This document shows, in pieces, positions 1 through 10,760 of a DNA stretch of 64,000 nt (position 1 is its first letter; every line of letters starts with the position of its first letter). The stretch is from the NCBI RefSeq assembly GCF_000204055.1, contig NW_006768775.1, positions 1 to 64,000 of the forward strand, in the 5' to 3' direction. The translations under genes and the position numbers were made by a program. The notes under the pieces are model-generated. The model searched no databases, was not told the DNA's origin, and saw only the letters and a program-made list of their open reading frames with translations. Origin of the DNA: Melampsora larici-populina 98AG31 (lineage: Eukaryota; Basidiomycota; Pucciniomycetes; Pucciniales; Melampsoraceae).

Positions 1-113
1 CAAGTAGACGCAGAAAGTTCACGTCACCCCCGGGGCCAGGAACATCACTACACCATATGTAATACACACAGGGTGGGGCCCCGGGGGTGACGTGAACTTT
101 CTGTGTCTACTTG
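1..113. repeat. Foldback element (37-bp inverted arms)
   Basis: Bases 1-37 and 77-113 are reverse complements with a single mismatch, separated by about 39 bases. The outer arm begins CAAGTAGAC. The sequence right after it (from about 114) reads straight into the N-terminal part of a MULE transposase, so this looks like a small foldback or MITE insertion at the start of that gene. The element may extend left of the window, so no target duplication can be tested. Confidence 0.6.
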
Positions 114-2200
114 TACATGAATGCGGTTGCCCGCCATCAAGGCTACGCACTGGCCATCAAGAGCCACAAGACCGAACACCAGACCACCATCAGGATCTAT
201 CTTCGATGTTCATTAGGTGATAGACACATATCAACAGCCGAGGTTGATCCACATCCTCCAAAAAGACGGGATGTATGTTTGAAGTCTCCCTCAACTATTG
301 TGCCTCACTGGATCGATGGATTGTTACTTACGATCTCAAGCATCCGGTGAAACTGAGTCATGATCACCCTCCTTTTGCTAAACCCCACAATTTGGCAATT
401 TATCGTCGATTCCAACCTGAAATTCGCGATCAAATTGACATCTTGTCTTCGGCTGGAGTTTGAGCGGCACAAATTCAAACTCTCATCGATGTGGAACCCG
501 GGTCTCAACCCTTAGTCCGCGATATTCACAATGTACGGTCTCGTCTTAGGATTAACTGGCTAGACGGACGAACACCTGTTCAAGGGCTGTTTGATTTAAT
601 CACCGCTAGTAACTGGGCTCACCAATCATTAACTGCTGAAAACGGCACACTTCTCAACCTTTTTTTTGCTAGTCCCTCAGCAATATCTCTCACTCGCCGA
701 TTTCCAACTGTTCTCTCACTCAACTGCACATACAAAACAAACAGGTTCAATCTTCCTCTATTACATATCGTTGGAACTACCAACACTCACCGTTCTTTCA
801 CCGTTGCCATGTGCTTCATGAGCAGTGAAATCGAATCCCAATACGAATGGGCCCTCACACAGCTCAAAGACGTCATTTTTACTAGTGAAGACCAGTCTGT
901 TACAGTCAACTCACCTAAGACGTTTGCAACTGACGCCAAGCCAGCCCTGTTCAATGCAATTGCAACTGTATTCCCTGAGTCAGTACACATTTTGTGTATC
1001 TGGCATATCAACGTCAATATTGCAAAAAATTGCAAGAACAAATTTTTGGAACCCGACTGGACCACCTTCATGAAGCTTTGGAACAACTTCGTGGCCTCAT
1101 CAACCCAGACTGATTACAATGCTAATCTTGAGGCAGTTACCAAAATGGCGAAATCTCACAATGTCTTCGAATACCTGGAACGGACGTGGCTCCATCGAAC
1201 GGAGAAATTTGTCACCTTATTCACCGGTCAAACCCCTCACTTTGGGAATTCTTCAACATGACGAGTAGAAGGTAGTCACTTCTGAGCTAAGCGGTTTCTC
1301 GACGGTTGAAACAATGATTTTGTAACCTGTTTCAAGTCTTTTAAACGTTTCGAGGAGCATCAGATCAGCGAAATCAATGTTTCTGTGGGCATTGAGAAGA
1401 CAAAGACGCTTCATGATCTTCCTATATTCTTCAAAAAGTTGAATGGCATTGTGTCTCATTTTGCGCTCAAAAAACTCAAGGTAAGAAGCTTTCTTCCTAT
1501 AATATTCTTCAAATTGTTGAATGACATTTGGTATCTTTGTCCTCTTTAATCAAAAGGTTCAATACAGCTTGCTTCCCAATTCGCTCAAGAAACCTTGCAC
1601 TGGAACTTTTCGAGGTGCTTGGGGCTTACCGTGCTCGCACGAACTGGCCACCGCCCGAGACAACTTTGACTTTCTTCAACCAGAAGCTGTTCATAACCAA
1701 TGGCATCTTACGATGGATCTTCCACCGGACAACTATCAAGGGCTTCAGGCAGCCGCACGTGTGAAATTCAATTATATTTTGGACTTGCCAGAACATGTCC
1801 TTTGCAAACTTTTTGCCGAGATATCACTTCTGGAAACCAACCGTTTCTCTCTTGTACCAATTTTGAATGCAGAGGTGAAGACCAATAACCGAGGACACCC
1901 ACGAAACAACACTTTGAAACGAACTGCTGCCTCCAAAGAGGGAAGATGGAAGTCTGATTTTGAAGTTGCTGAAAGTTCCAAAAAAAGGCGTGTCAACAAA
2001 TGCAGCTATTGTTCTGAAGGTGGGCATCGTGTCACTACTTGTAAGCGTCGTCTTGCCCAAGAAGCTCAAGATAAAGCTCAAGATCATCCAAGTTCCAACT
2101 CCGAGAACAATGTCGATGACGTTGATATCGATTCTTCAGATGAGGAAGAAGTCGCAGTACTAGATTCATCTTCTGATTCTTCGCAAAATGAAGAAAATTT
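114..2200 (+). pseudogene. MULE (Mutator-like) transposase, broken
   Basis: Reading fragments in changing frames spell a Mutator-like transposase. About 114-330 resembles the FAR1-like N-terminus (MNAVARHQGYALAIK). About 275-560 gives the linker to the DDE region, with a TGA near 460. The DDE region lies at 491-1261: TYKTNRFNLPLLHI near 740-780, then FATDAKPAL near 920-960 with the second catalytic aspartate. The residue expected to be the first catalytic aspartate is asparagine (LNCTYKTN). Downstream (1261-1520) further stops interrupt the SRVEG...SHFALKK stretch. At 1521-2100 follow a SWIM-like PCTGTFRGAWGLPCSH segment and a zinc knuckle (C-x2-C-x4-H-x4-C). MULE transposases cut and paste DNA with TIRs. 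The lesions make this copy inactive. Confidence 0.8.
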
Positions 2201-3153
2201 GTGTCCGTTTTGTGATGAACCCCTCCCAGCTGACCCATCTTCCAAGCTCACTGCATTGAAAGGCTATCCTCCTTGCAATGCCAAACATTCGCAAAGGTAT
2301 TGGGCGTACAGGAGCCATGTCGCTTCCTGTAAGTTGAAAAACCATATCTTTCTTCATAATATTCAGATATTTATGTTTAATTTTGAATCTACAGTCTACG
2401 CAAACCGCAGATTTTTGTCAACTACATCATAACGAGTGCGAGATCATACCATTTGGTGTCAGAAAAGGTTGGCCTACCTCAATCGATTTTATTGGATTAC
2501 CTCTGTAAGTTCACTGTTCACATTGTTCAATCTTGATTTGTTATCTGACATGAATATCTTTCATTTAGTCGCATCAAAACCTATATTTCGACTCTCAACA
2601 AAATTGTCAACAATGGAGCAATATCCCCTTTCTTTGAAGAAGCAAAGAAGACTAGGCTTTCAATGGGTCGCCGTATGCCTGGGCAATTGGAGAATATCGA
2701 GGTAGAGCTCCCTGGATAGTCAGTATCATTCTCTTAACTTTCACAACGTTTAGTATGAGTTTGATGATGTTGACAATTGTGTCTTTTAGTTATGGTTATC
2801 AAGACTTCGAAATAATAGTCCAAACACTCGAGTCAATCTTCATCAAAGATACCTCTGCCAATCATCTCAACAAACGAAAAGCATCACCTCTTACTGCTGA
2901 TTGCTTTATTCGACAAGTGCTACTTCCTGAAGTGGCTTTATTGTTGATTGCTGAAGATTTAGAGAAGGACCGAGGAGATCCAGTGGTACAAGAAACTCTG
3001 GAATGCAGCCGCGCTTTTGGTTCTGCAGTCTTCCCCATGCCAGACGAACCATTTGAATTCATCGAACCCAAAGAACTCCAGGCACCGGCTCCAGTGAAAC
3101 CAACTGCTTCTACTTCTTTGGCTCCGACTGCGTCCTCAGCAAATTTATTTTGA
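2200..3153 (+). pseudogene. RTC4-like region of the MULE product, fragmented
   Basis: After the zinc knuckle and an acidic stretch comes CPFCDEPLP (about 2203), then, across several frames or short introns, segments resembling the C-terminal domain of RTC4 (restriction of telomere capping 4): a YRSHVASC segment, a YGYQDFEIIVQTL segment near 2790-2830, and a FIRQVLLPEVALLLIAEDLE segment near 2905-2965, ending at a TGA at 3151. Two gaps (about 2331-2395 and 2505-2570) look like introns: GTAAGT follows SC and GT, and AG precedes the next matching block. The role of this domain in transposons is not known to me. The order MULE, RTC4-like, OTU suggests one ancestral polyprotein or a tight gene cluster. 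Family assignment rests on motif memory only. Confidence 0.6.
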
Positions 3154-3156
3154 ACC

Positions 3157-3834
3157 TTGGCCCTCCTAACCCCCGAAGACCACAACATTTTGAAACAACT
3201 CCCTGCTTTCATCATTCCCTACATCACGTCGTTATCCAATCCACCCGCTTTGGGTAATTGTGGCTACTATGCCATTGCTGCGTCACTCAACCTGCACGAC
3301 TGGGAATCCTATGCATCGGTACGGATGAGACTTTGTGAAGAGCTATCTTCTTTTCGCAAGGACCACGAGGACCTCATTTCAACTGTTTCAGGAATGAAGA
3401 GAGGGATGCAGACTCGGCGAACCCGGGGCAAGTCTTATGTCACCAAACTAATGGAAGATCTGCTGGTTTGACTCGAACCTCAAGGTCCCACATGCAAACA
3501 GGCTTATTGGTTGCGGATGCCTTATCTAGGCTACATCATTGCTAGTGCTTACGACCACCCTGTCATTTGCTTCGACCGCCAAGAAGGCAACTGCTACTCT
3601 TTTTTTCCGTATCACACAGCACCTAAAAATAACCCTGCTATCTTACTTGCGTTTGTGAATGGAAATCACTTTGTCAGCCTTCGTTCAGATGGCAGGCTGC
3701 CTTTTCCAAAGGCATATGGCGACTACCAATCGGCCACGATCAGCAATTCCAGAATGCCCCAGTGGGTTGCAACTCATCAAGAGCAAATTGATTCTTGGCT
3801 CAACCACGAGGGTGTAGTGGTAACCTGTTTGTGA
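3157..3834 (+). pseudogene. OTU-like cysteine protease domain, one in-frame stop
   Basis: The stretch encodes an OTU-type deubiquitinase-like domain. The nucleophile block is GNCGYYAIAASL (about residues 30-40 of the 3157 frame), and the catalytic histidine block is NGNHFVSL near 3658-3680. Between them a TGA at about 3469-3471 splits the domain, yet the frame continues unchanged (3475 to 3834), so a single nonsense change is the likely lesion. OTU domains remove ubiquitin from proteins, and rust MULEs commonly end in one. It ends with DSWLNHEGVVVTCL; the same tail is found on a chimeric frame at 9980, because the 3' end was copied there. Confidence 0.7.
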
Positions 3835-4290
3835 CCGACAACCTTTTGTCGCTTTTATTTATGGTTGTGTCCTTTCCTTCTTGTCTCTAATCTTTTTCTA
3901 CCTCTAGCTTTGTGATTCCTCTCTCTATTGATTCTTTTCTTCGTGACTTTCTTTGATCTACTTTAAAACCGCTTTTTGTATGTGTTGTGTCTCCGCTTTT
4001 CTTATGGTTGTTTTTCCTTCTTGTCTGTTATTGTTACAATTCTATGCTATGTATGCCCCCTATGCCTATGCCAATGAATAATGTGTTTATTATGCCCATG
4101 CACATTCAGTTGTCGGAGTAAACAAAAGATGGTCACATCTACACATCTACCTGTGATATTTTGCAAATATGAATGAGAGACAAGTAGCAAGTCTTTAATT
4201 GCATTTTGTATTACATTAGAGTGTTAGTGTTAGGGAGTGTGTATATGGTATGTCGTGAGTGATCCAAAGAAAAAAAAAGAAGGGTTTGGA
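3786..4290 (+). repeat. MULE 3' end, copy 1 of a 505-bp duplication
   Basis: This block matches 9932-10437 almost base for base (differences I noticed: gag/aag in the coding tail, gac/aac after the stop, caa/cga near 4186). It holds the last OTU codons, a pyrimidine-rich 3' flank and ends at GGGTTTGGA, after which the copies diverge. The shared end may mark the 3' boundary of the MULE or of the copied piece. Confidence 0.85.
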
Positions 4291-4671
4291 TGTAGTGCAC
4301 CGAATAAGGCAAGTTTTGGTGCGGGTGTCCACGAGACTGTGAATATGAGGTGACATGTTGGACACATGTCATGAACCCGCGGTTGGTCGAAGAGAAGGAA
4401 TACTTTAAGGTTTCCTTCTCTCCCACGACCTAATCCGCTTTCGAATCACAGCTCCTCACATAAGAAGATTCGAGTGACGAATCACTTTCTTAGGTTCAAC
4501 AGTTTTTTCTTTCAAAACTGCAGTTTTCTTTTCAAAGAACATTCTTATTAAAAAAGATCGCCCAAAAACAAAAACACAAATATCGGCAAAATTTAATTAA
4601 AACAATCATCAAGGAAATCAAAAACTAAAAATAAGAAGAAAGAAATTGAAACAAGCCAAAGAAGTCAAATC
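4291..4671 (+). other. Gene-free stretch before DIRS element 1
   Basis: No supported gene. The first part contains a short inverted match (GAGAAGGAATACTTTAAGG followed by CCTTCTCTCC near 4390-4420). The last 150 bases are strongly A-rich and lead into the first ATG of the retroelement Gag, so they are likely its leader. Confidence 0.4.
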
Positions 4672-5081
4672 ATGTCATTTCAACTTCAGTTAGAACAAAC
4701 GAACAGAGTCTTAACGAGGGCCGAAGCAGCGGCAACAGGCGTCCAACCCGGTAATAGGCTCATAACACCGAAGAGAGGAGGAAACGGTTGTGCCGACAGA
4801 AGGAGCGTCCAGTCGCACAAGACTCCTACAGGCGGTAGAACTGGCCAAGCTTCTGGAATCCAAAAACACGGTCAAACGTCAGAGAGGGTTGAAGAAAACC
4901 CAACTGGCTTTGAGGAAAAAGAAACAAAGGATTCAGACCGGGTCAAAAGAAGAAGGACCTCAGGAACTTCAAGCTGTGGAGGAAGAGATGGATGAATGGG
5001 GAGGGATAGGTAGTGGAAGTGAAGAACAGAGGGAACAAGAAGATGAACAGGAAGGTCATGAGGAGGACACCAGTCAAAATG
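4672..5081 (+). CDS. DIRS element 1: Gag-like protein, exon 1 (frameshifted)
   Basis: A charged, low-complexity N-terminal segment starting MSFQLQLEQTNRVLTRAEAA. The frame changes by one base near 4780-4790, in a purine run (GAAGAGAGGAGGAAACGG), and then continues with LLQAVELAKLLESKN and a Glu-rich stretch. It stops being coding-like at a GTAAGT donor at 5082. The acceptor TTTGTCCAG ending at 5669 joins it in phase to the main Gag frame, giving the join ...QND|DLSFTMAYTRG. DIRS element 3 has the same arrangement (donor at 54309), which supports a real intron. The function as Gag is inferred from position and composition; no zinc knuckle is visible. Confidence 0.5.
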
Positions 5082-5669
5082 GTAAGTTGAAAACAAGCCC
5101 TTCACTCACTTCCAAAAGAGTCCCCGACCTTTTCTCGCCGTTCCGTTTGCTCCCAATCCGTAAATCACCCAAGTTTCTCTATTGTATCCAATTCAACATT
5201 CTATGAGTCTTTCATTCGCAAAACCCATTTTGGTTATCATTCCTTATCATCGTTCAAAAAACTCAAAACACATACATGCAACTTAGACGTTGCCAGGATG
5301 TCAAGACAGCACAGGTCAACCAGCGTATATGGTACCTACGACCTGCGCTGCAAAAGAGAGAAAGTTACGTTTCGGTTATTTTCCTGCTTATGTTTTAGAT
5401 GAAATACGAAACACGCGATATACGTACATCAAGAAAGCCTGGCCCGGCTCCAAATAGGTGCCCAGCCCGGTCCGGCTTACAATAGGAACCCAGCCTGGTC
5501 CGGCTTAAAGAATAGGAACCCAGCCATGGTCCGGCTTACAGTAGGCACCCAGCCTGGCCCGGCTTAAAATTGGTGCCCTAGTCAGGCTTAAAATGAGACC
5601 CAGCCAGCAGCCGGCTTAAAATGAGGTCGAAGCCGAAATATCTTTAAGGCTCCAGTCAAATTTGTCCAG
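5082..5669 (+). other. Predicted 588-bp intron in DIRS element 1 Gag
   Basis: GTAAGT at the 5' end and TTTGTCCAG at the 3' end. The flanking phases agree (exon 1 ends in phase 1, exon 2 begins with the two matching bases). It contains the CCCGGCTT minisatellite. No coding frame runs through it. Confidence 0.45.
5440..5640 (+). repeat. Minisatellite of about 31-34 bp units
   Basis: Six to seven imperfect tandem units of the type ACCCAGCCTGGTCCGGCTTA with variable spacing (variants CCCGGCTT, TCAGGCTT, AGCCGGCTT). The units decay toward the 3' side. The array lies inside the predicted Gag intron. Confidence 0.8.
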
Positions 5670-7063
5670 ATGACCTATCCTTTACAATGGCTTACACGCG
5701 TGGAAACCGAAGGAGTGTCAAGAGGAATCTCGTAACTGACAACACCATGGCCCCCTTCGTTGGAAAAGATTTAGAACAATCCCAACGGAACACTCTAGCA
5801 GGGTTAATACAAGACGCTTACAAGAGAGGCGATGACCTGGAGGCCGAATCATTGAAACAAATCCTGCACAGAGACCAGTCCAGGAAGTCTAACAAGAACC
5901 CGTACGTCATGGATGACAACGATACGGAATTGGACAAGTCGGACGGAACGTCGGTGGCCTTCGTAAGAGAAGTAGTCCCAACAGTACCACAGAGAATCGT
6001 TGCTCCACCCGTTCCAACAGAACCAGTATCACAACCTATCCTCACTGCCGCTGATAACCAACCACCGGCTACTCACCACCAGCCGATAACCACAACGTTA
6101 GCGGCAAACAACAACGGAAAGGTGACTTGGTTCGAAGGCGCGTTGTCGAAGGAAGAATTGGACAAGGCTTATGCTATAATGGCGTCCAAAAAAGGAACCT
6201 TAGAGTTAGAGAATGGAGACGTAATTCATAATGGAAGAATCTTGAAGGGTGGAGATGCACAAATGAAGCAATCCTTAGCTCCATTGTCACCAGGACTAAC
6301 GATTATTTTGAAAGGACTTACTTCATATATCCAATGGACGGTATTTGATGAAGAATGGCTGGTGGCTGACCAAAAAGCGTGGTCGTCAAGGACGACAAAG
6401 TCTGATAAAAAAGAATCGGGTGAAGCTAGGATTTATGGAGGAGAAGCCCCGGTTGAAGAATTAACTATAGATTATGAGGTGTGGGGAGACTGCATGGAAC
6501 TTTTCTGCACACACCTGGTAGCTTGTGGCTGGAAACCGGTAGCTAAGAAGTTCGAAAGTCACATTAACGTAGTGAAGAAGCTCCGGAAAGACTTCGGCTG
6601 GATGGTGGCATTAAGGTACTGTAAATTGGTTCGTCAAGGTGTGATGCGGGAAACTGTCGACAAGTCAGTCGGAAATTACGCCGAGCTTCATGAGGTGCTA
6701 TTAGCTGAAGCAAAGACGACGGCGGAAAGCTATAACGAACACCACTACAAGACGAATCCTTATGCTCCTGGAAGACCTAAGGAGAGCATATGCCCGCTCA
6801 CAAACAAATCAAAAACATCGTCAGCTACGAATCAGTCAACCTACCAACCAAAAGAAAACAGGCACGCTTCGTCGAGCAATTACAGAGGAAACGGAAAAGG
6901 GAAGGGTGGTGGTTATAAAGGCCGGTTTGACGATGGGCGGAAGAGGACCGAGTGGAAGAGAGAGGATCGCTATGGCGATAGATATGCTAATCATCTGGAT
7001 AAAAGCAGAAGTCCTGACCGCCGGGATAAGAACGGAAAACCTGTGAACGGGAAAAGAGCGTGA
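5670..7063 (+). CDS. DIRS element 1: Gag-like protein, main exon
   Basis: An open frame of 458 codons from the ATG at 5687. It is longer in frame if joined to exon 1. The C-terminal 120 residues are basic and Gly/Arg/Lys-rich, as in nucleic-acid-binding Gag proteins. A block around residues 240-350 (TIDYEVWGDCMELFCTHLVA, then FGWMVALRYCKLVRQGVMRE, then NPYAPGRPKE) aligns by eye with the DIRS element 3 product at 54719-55882 (CWMVALRYHLAVRAVIFRVR, NPYAPGQPKFG). This shared core is the best evidence that both are the ORF1 product of the same retroelement family, which would package the element RNA. No CCHC motif is visible. Confidence 0.65.
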
Positions 7064-7336
7064 GCTACACAACACCCAAATTGGAATAAAGCGCCTTCCT
7101 TGAAATGAAAGTCGAAAGACGCATACCTTCCCATTGAGACACTGACATACAGTGTCGATTCCTTGCCTTCCAAACTTGTTCTTTGCCACCGTGATCCATC
7201 GTGAACCTTGCCCCTAAACAACCTTCATTCATCCTGAAACAGGTCAAACTCTGAGTCGGGATGGGATAAAGTACCGCCAGAAGCCAAACTTCCTAGCAGA
7301 AGAGGAAGGTATTGGCCGAAAGCTCCTTCCTGTGAA
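7064..7336 (+). other. Spacer between Gag and RT frames
   Basis: No separate gene. The RT frame is open upstream of its first ATG back to a TGA near 7237, reading ...GRYWPKAPSCEMN. This resembles the NLWPAPVRTSMN segment of element 3, so the true RT start lies 5' of 7337 or is supplied by splicing or frameshifting. Confidence 0.4.
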
Positions 7337-8944
7337 ATGAATTTGTCAGCATGGAGGAAAGAGCTCAGGAAATACGGACTTGAAGTGAAATACGAACACA
7401 TCTTGAAGGGGTTCAATCAAGGCTTTGATCAAGGGATCAGAGATGCAGAAATAAAAGGCTTACGTTACTTTTGTCCAGATAACCATACGTCAGCGCTAAA
7501 AGCAAAGAACAAGATAGAGGAAAACATCGCTGCCGAGATCGAGAGAGGAAGGATTTTTGGACCTTGGTCGAAAGAGGAGGCGTTCGAAAAGTTTGGTTTC
7601 TTTCGAACAAATCCGCTTGGGGCAGTCGTTAACGGCAACGGGTCCTTTAGACCAATTAGCAACCTTTCATATCCTGAAAATGACCCGGATATTGAATCAG
7701 TGAACTTCAGAGTCGACAAGGATGACTTTGAGACCTCTTGGGATGACTTCAAGACGGTAGCTTACTTTTTTACAACGTATAAAGGACGTTTAGTTCTAGG
7801 AGTATTTGACTGGGCAAAAGCCTATCGTCAAATACCAGTAGCCATGAACCAGTGGAGGTTCCTCATGATCCTAGGTTTTAACAACTATGTATACGTAGAC
7901 ACACGGGTTCAGTTCGGCGGCATAGCGGGATGTGGGACATTTGGGGAGGCGGCAGAGGCGTGGAAGGAGATCATGATACTCAAGTTCAACTTACTTCAAG
8001 GTTTTCGATGGGTAGATGATACTTTATTCGTGAAACCCGCCGATGGATCCAATCAAGCTACGATGAGACAGATAGCCACGGAAAGTGAAAACTTAGGAGT
8101 AGAGACAAACAAAAAGAAGTGGAAAGAGTTTGATGTAGAACAGAAATACTTAGGTTTTATATGGAACGGCAAAAATAAAACGGTCAGATTACCTCAAGAC
8201 AAGATTGAGCTAAGAATGGAACAAATTAAGGAGTACTTACACAAGACGAAACAGTCATTCAAAGGTACGGAAGTCATGGTGGGAAGGTTAAACCACATTA
8301 CCTTCGTTTTTCCACAAATGAAAGTATATACGGCAGCGACCTATAGAATGATGAAGAATTGGGGAAATAAATTCGCCTTAAGAGAGCTGTCAGAGGAAAT
8401 TAAAGAAGACATGAGGATATGGCTAGAAACCTTACGAAACGCTAACCCATTAAGGGTGATCCCAAAGCCAGTGGTTCGAAATGTTGGTTGGGTAGGGGAT
8501 GCCTCAACCTCCTATGGAATAGGGATTATCATAGGAAAAAACTGGTCTCAGTTTAAGCTCAAAAACAACTGGCAAGCAAGAGAAGAAAACGGGGACAAAT
8601 GTGGTATCGCATGGGCAGAAACCGTTGCAGTACGCCTAGGTTTGCTCATGATCGAACAGTTAGAGGTGGTAGAAGGTAGGAATTACTTGGTCTTAACAGA
8701 CAATACTGTAACGGAAAACGCGGTGGTGAACGGCAAGTCGAAAGATCCCCTAGTTAACGCGGAATGGAAAAAGATACAAGAAAGGCTGATTAGTAAGCAA
8801 TATTCAATAACAGCAAAAAGAGTGGTATCCGCAGAAAACGCGGCAGATGCTCTGTCAAGAGGGAAAACTTCGAAAAAGGAAGCGGGTAACAAGATGGCGG
8901 TAAACTTACCTCGAGATCTACAGAGGTTCCTGAGACAAATGTAG
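7337..8944 (+). CDS. DIRS element 1: reverse transcriptase-RNase H
   Basis: An open frame of 535 codons. RT blocks: FFRTNPLGAVVNGNGSFRPI (about residue 90), FDWAKAYRQIP (about 155), FGGIAGCGTFGEAAEAWK, and the catalytic box FRWVDDTLF near residue 225. Then come YLGFIWNG and VGRLNHITFVFP. RNase H motifs follow: WVGDAS near residue 388, IAWAETVAVRLG, LTDNTVTENAV and NAADALSRG, with the expected acidic residues. WVDD in place of YVDD, followed by a tyrosine recombinase, points to the DIRS order. I see no methyltransferase domain. The frame has no stop and may have been active recently. The product copies element RNA into DNA. Confidence 0.85.
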   Translation: MNLSAWRKELRKYGLEVKYEHILKGFNQGFDQGIRDAEIKGLRYFCPDNHTSALKAKNKIEENIAAEIERGRIFGPWSKEEAFEKFGFFRTNPLGAVVNGNGSFRPISNLSYPENDPDIESVNFRVDKDDFETSWDDFKTVAYFFTTYKGRLVLGVFDWAKAYRQIPVAMNQWRFLMILGFNNYVYVDTRVQFGGIAGCGTFGEAAEAWKEIMILKFNLLQGFRWVDDTLFVKPADGSNQATMRQIATESENLGVETNKKKWKEFDVEQKYLGFIWNGKNKTVRLPQDKIELRMEQIKEYLHKTKQSFKGTEVMVGRLNHITFVFPQMKVYTAATYRMMKNWGNKFALRELSEEIKEDMRIWLETLRNANPLRVIPKPVVRNVGWVGDASTSYGIGIIIGKNWSQFKLKNNWQAREENGDKCGIAWAETVAVRLGLLMIEQLEVVEGRNYLVLTDNTVTENAVVNGKSKDPLVNAEWKKIQERLISKQYSITAKRVVSAENAADALSRGKTSKKEAGNKMAVNLPRDLQRFLRQM

Positions 8945-9221
8945 TAGAAAGGACACTACAATGCAATGGAACTTATACTAGCACATACCCCCTTTGCCTA
9001 TCTAACCAAACGTGCCATGACAGGGACATGATCCCAAACGGTCGTAAATTTGCCAGGGCTTCATGTTGCCAGTGTTTCCTGACGAAGTGAGAAAGGTACG
9101 ACGCGGAAGCGAGTCGAAGTGAGACGGGCGAAGTAGTCCTTGAGCCCATCTGAGTTGAGAATCAAAAGAAGCCAAGATCTAAACAAATAAATTGAACCAA
9201 CTTCATCGGCTCATTAAAACT

Positions 9222-9980
9222 ATGCCTCGACAAGCAAGAAAGAAAAGACTGACCGACGAAGCGAAAGCATATGAAGTGCCTGGACACTTTGGTCGAGCAG
9301 CAAAGAGATTGACCATCCCAGGCGCACATCTAGCGGTCGGTAGTTGGGCCAAATCAACTCTGTCAGGCTATTCTTCCGGCCTATTGAAGTATATAGCCTT
9401 CGTCGAGTCAGGCGGCAAGACATTCAATGAGAACAAACCCATCCGTAATGAAGACCTATACGGCTTCATTACTTGGGCAGGTAGAACAAAGATCGACCTA
9501 CCGAATCCACCCAAGAAACCTATAACAGCAAAAACAATCGATAAGTATTTGGACGGGATTAATGCATGGCATATCGTCAAACACTTACGGAAGATATCGA
9601 TCGATCCAGAGATTGTGAAAATGCTACTACGAGCGACCCGTAGAGAAGAGGAAGGAGAAGTGTTGGAGTCATCGAAGAAACCGGTCAAGGTTGAAAATCT
9701 GTACAAACTTTTATTAGAATCCCACGGAAAGTCTGAAGTACGAACCTTGGTCGCAGACATTGGCTTGGTAGCGTTTTGGGGGATGCTAAGGCTGGGAGAA
9801 GTGTTCAGGGTGGATAAGAAAGACGGCGCGATCTTGAACCACCACGTCGAATTTGGAACATCAATCAAAGGGGATTGGGCAAAAATAAACTTGAGGAAAG
9901 GGAAAACGGCCTCACCAAATGAAATTCAAGTAATTGATTCTTGGCTCAACCACAAGGGTGTAGTGGTAACCTGTTTGTGA
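9222..9980 (+). pseudogene. DIRS element 1: tyrosine recombinase, 3' half replaced by MULE tail
   Basis: Starting MPRQARKKRL (element 3 starts MPRRRTTLD), the frame shows the N-terminal core-binding region (YSSGLLKYIAFVE) and the first catalytic block FWGMLRLGEVF with the conserved arginine. At about 9932 it crosses into a copy of the MULE 3' end and finishes DSWLNHKGVVVTCL. The later HxxR and tyrosine motifs, present in element 3 (HSFRIGG and YKIYLRKFD), are absent, so the recombinase cannot work. The joint has a short shared sequence AATTGATTC, which suggests microhomology-mediated joining or template switching. Confidence 0.8.
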
Positions 9981-10437
9981 CCAACAACCTTTTGTCGCTT
10001 TTATTTATGGTTGTGTCCTTTCCTTCTTGTCTCTAATCTTTTTCTACCTCTAGCTTTGTGATTCCTCTCTCTATTGATTCTTTTCTTCGTGACTTTCTTT
10101 GATCTACTTTAAAACCGCTTTTTGTATGTGTTGTGTCTCCGCTTTTCTTATGGTTGTTTTTCCTTCTTGTCTGTTATTGTTACAATTCTATGCTATGTAT
10201 GCCCCCTATGCCTATGCCAATGAATAATGTGTTTATTATGCCCATGCACATTCAGTTGTCGGAGTAAACAAAAGATGGTCACATCTACACATCTACCTGT
10301 GATATTTTGCAAATATGAATGAGAGACAAGTAGCGAGTCTTTAATTGCATTTTGTATTACATTAGAGTGTTAGTGTTAGGGAGTGTGTATATGGTATGTC
10401 GTGAGTGATCCAAAGAAAAAAAAAGAAGGGTTTGGAG
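9932..10437 (+). repeat. MULE 3' end, copy 2 of the duplication
   Basis: Nearly identical to 3786-4290. It is fused in frame to the recombinase on its left and ends at GGGTTTGGA, followed by unrelated sequence. Confidence 0.85.
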
Positions 10438-10760
10438 AGTAGCCCCCCCTTTGCGCCCTACCAATCTTTTATAAGGGCGTTAATATGCTCAGAGACCGGT
10501 GTCCGAACCTATATGAGGCGCCGGATATCGGACACCGGGCTAGATTTAGTGTGATCCTAATACTTGAATTAAGTATTGAGACAAATTTCTCTGGTGCCTT
10601 ATCACTGTCAGCATTAAAGAGGTCCCCGTGTTGATTCTTTCAAAGAGGCAGTCTTAGGCTACTTCTACTAGTTAGTTATATTAGTAGATTATCCCTCTTT
10701 AAGCTCTATAAAGCTCTTGTTGAGCTTTAAGTTCTACAGCGGATTTCATACTTATGACAA
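10438..10760 (+). repeat. LTR-like fragment with hairpin
   Basis: No coding. A hairpin (CCGGTGTCCGA at 10496-10506 with TCGGACACCGG at 10528-10538) precedes a segment beginning TTTCTCTGGTGCC. That segment resembles 30090-30252: shared landmarks are TCTCTGGTGCC, GGCAGTCTTAGG/GGCAGTCTTTAGG, ACTTCTACTA, GTAGATTATCCCT, AAAGCTCTTGTTGAGCTT and a final CTACA. The pattern suggests the 3' part of an LTR family. Confidence 0.45.
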
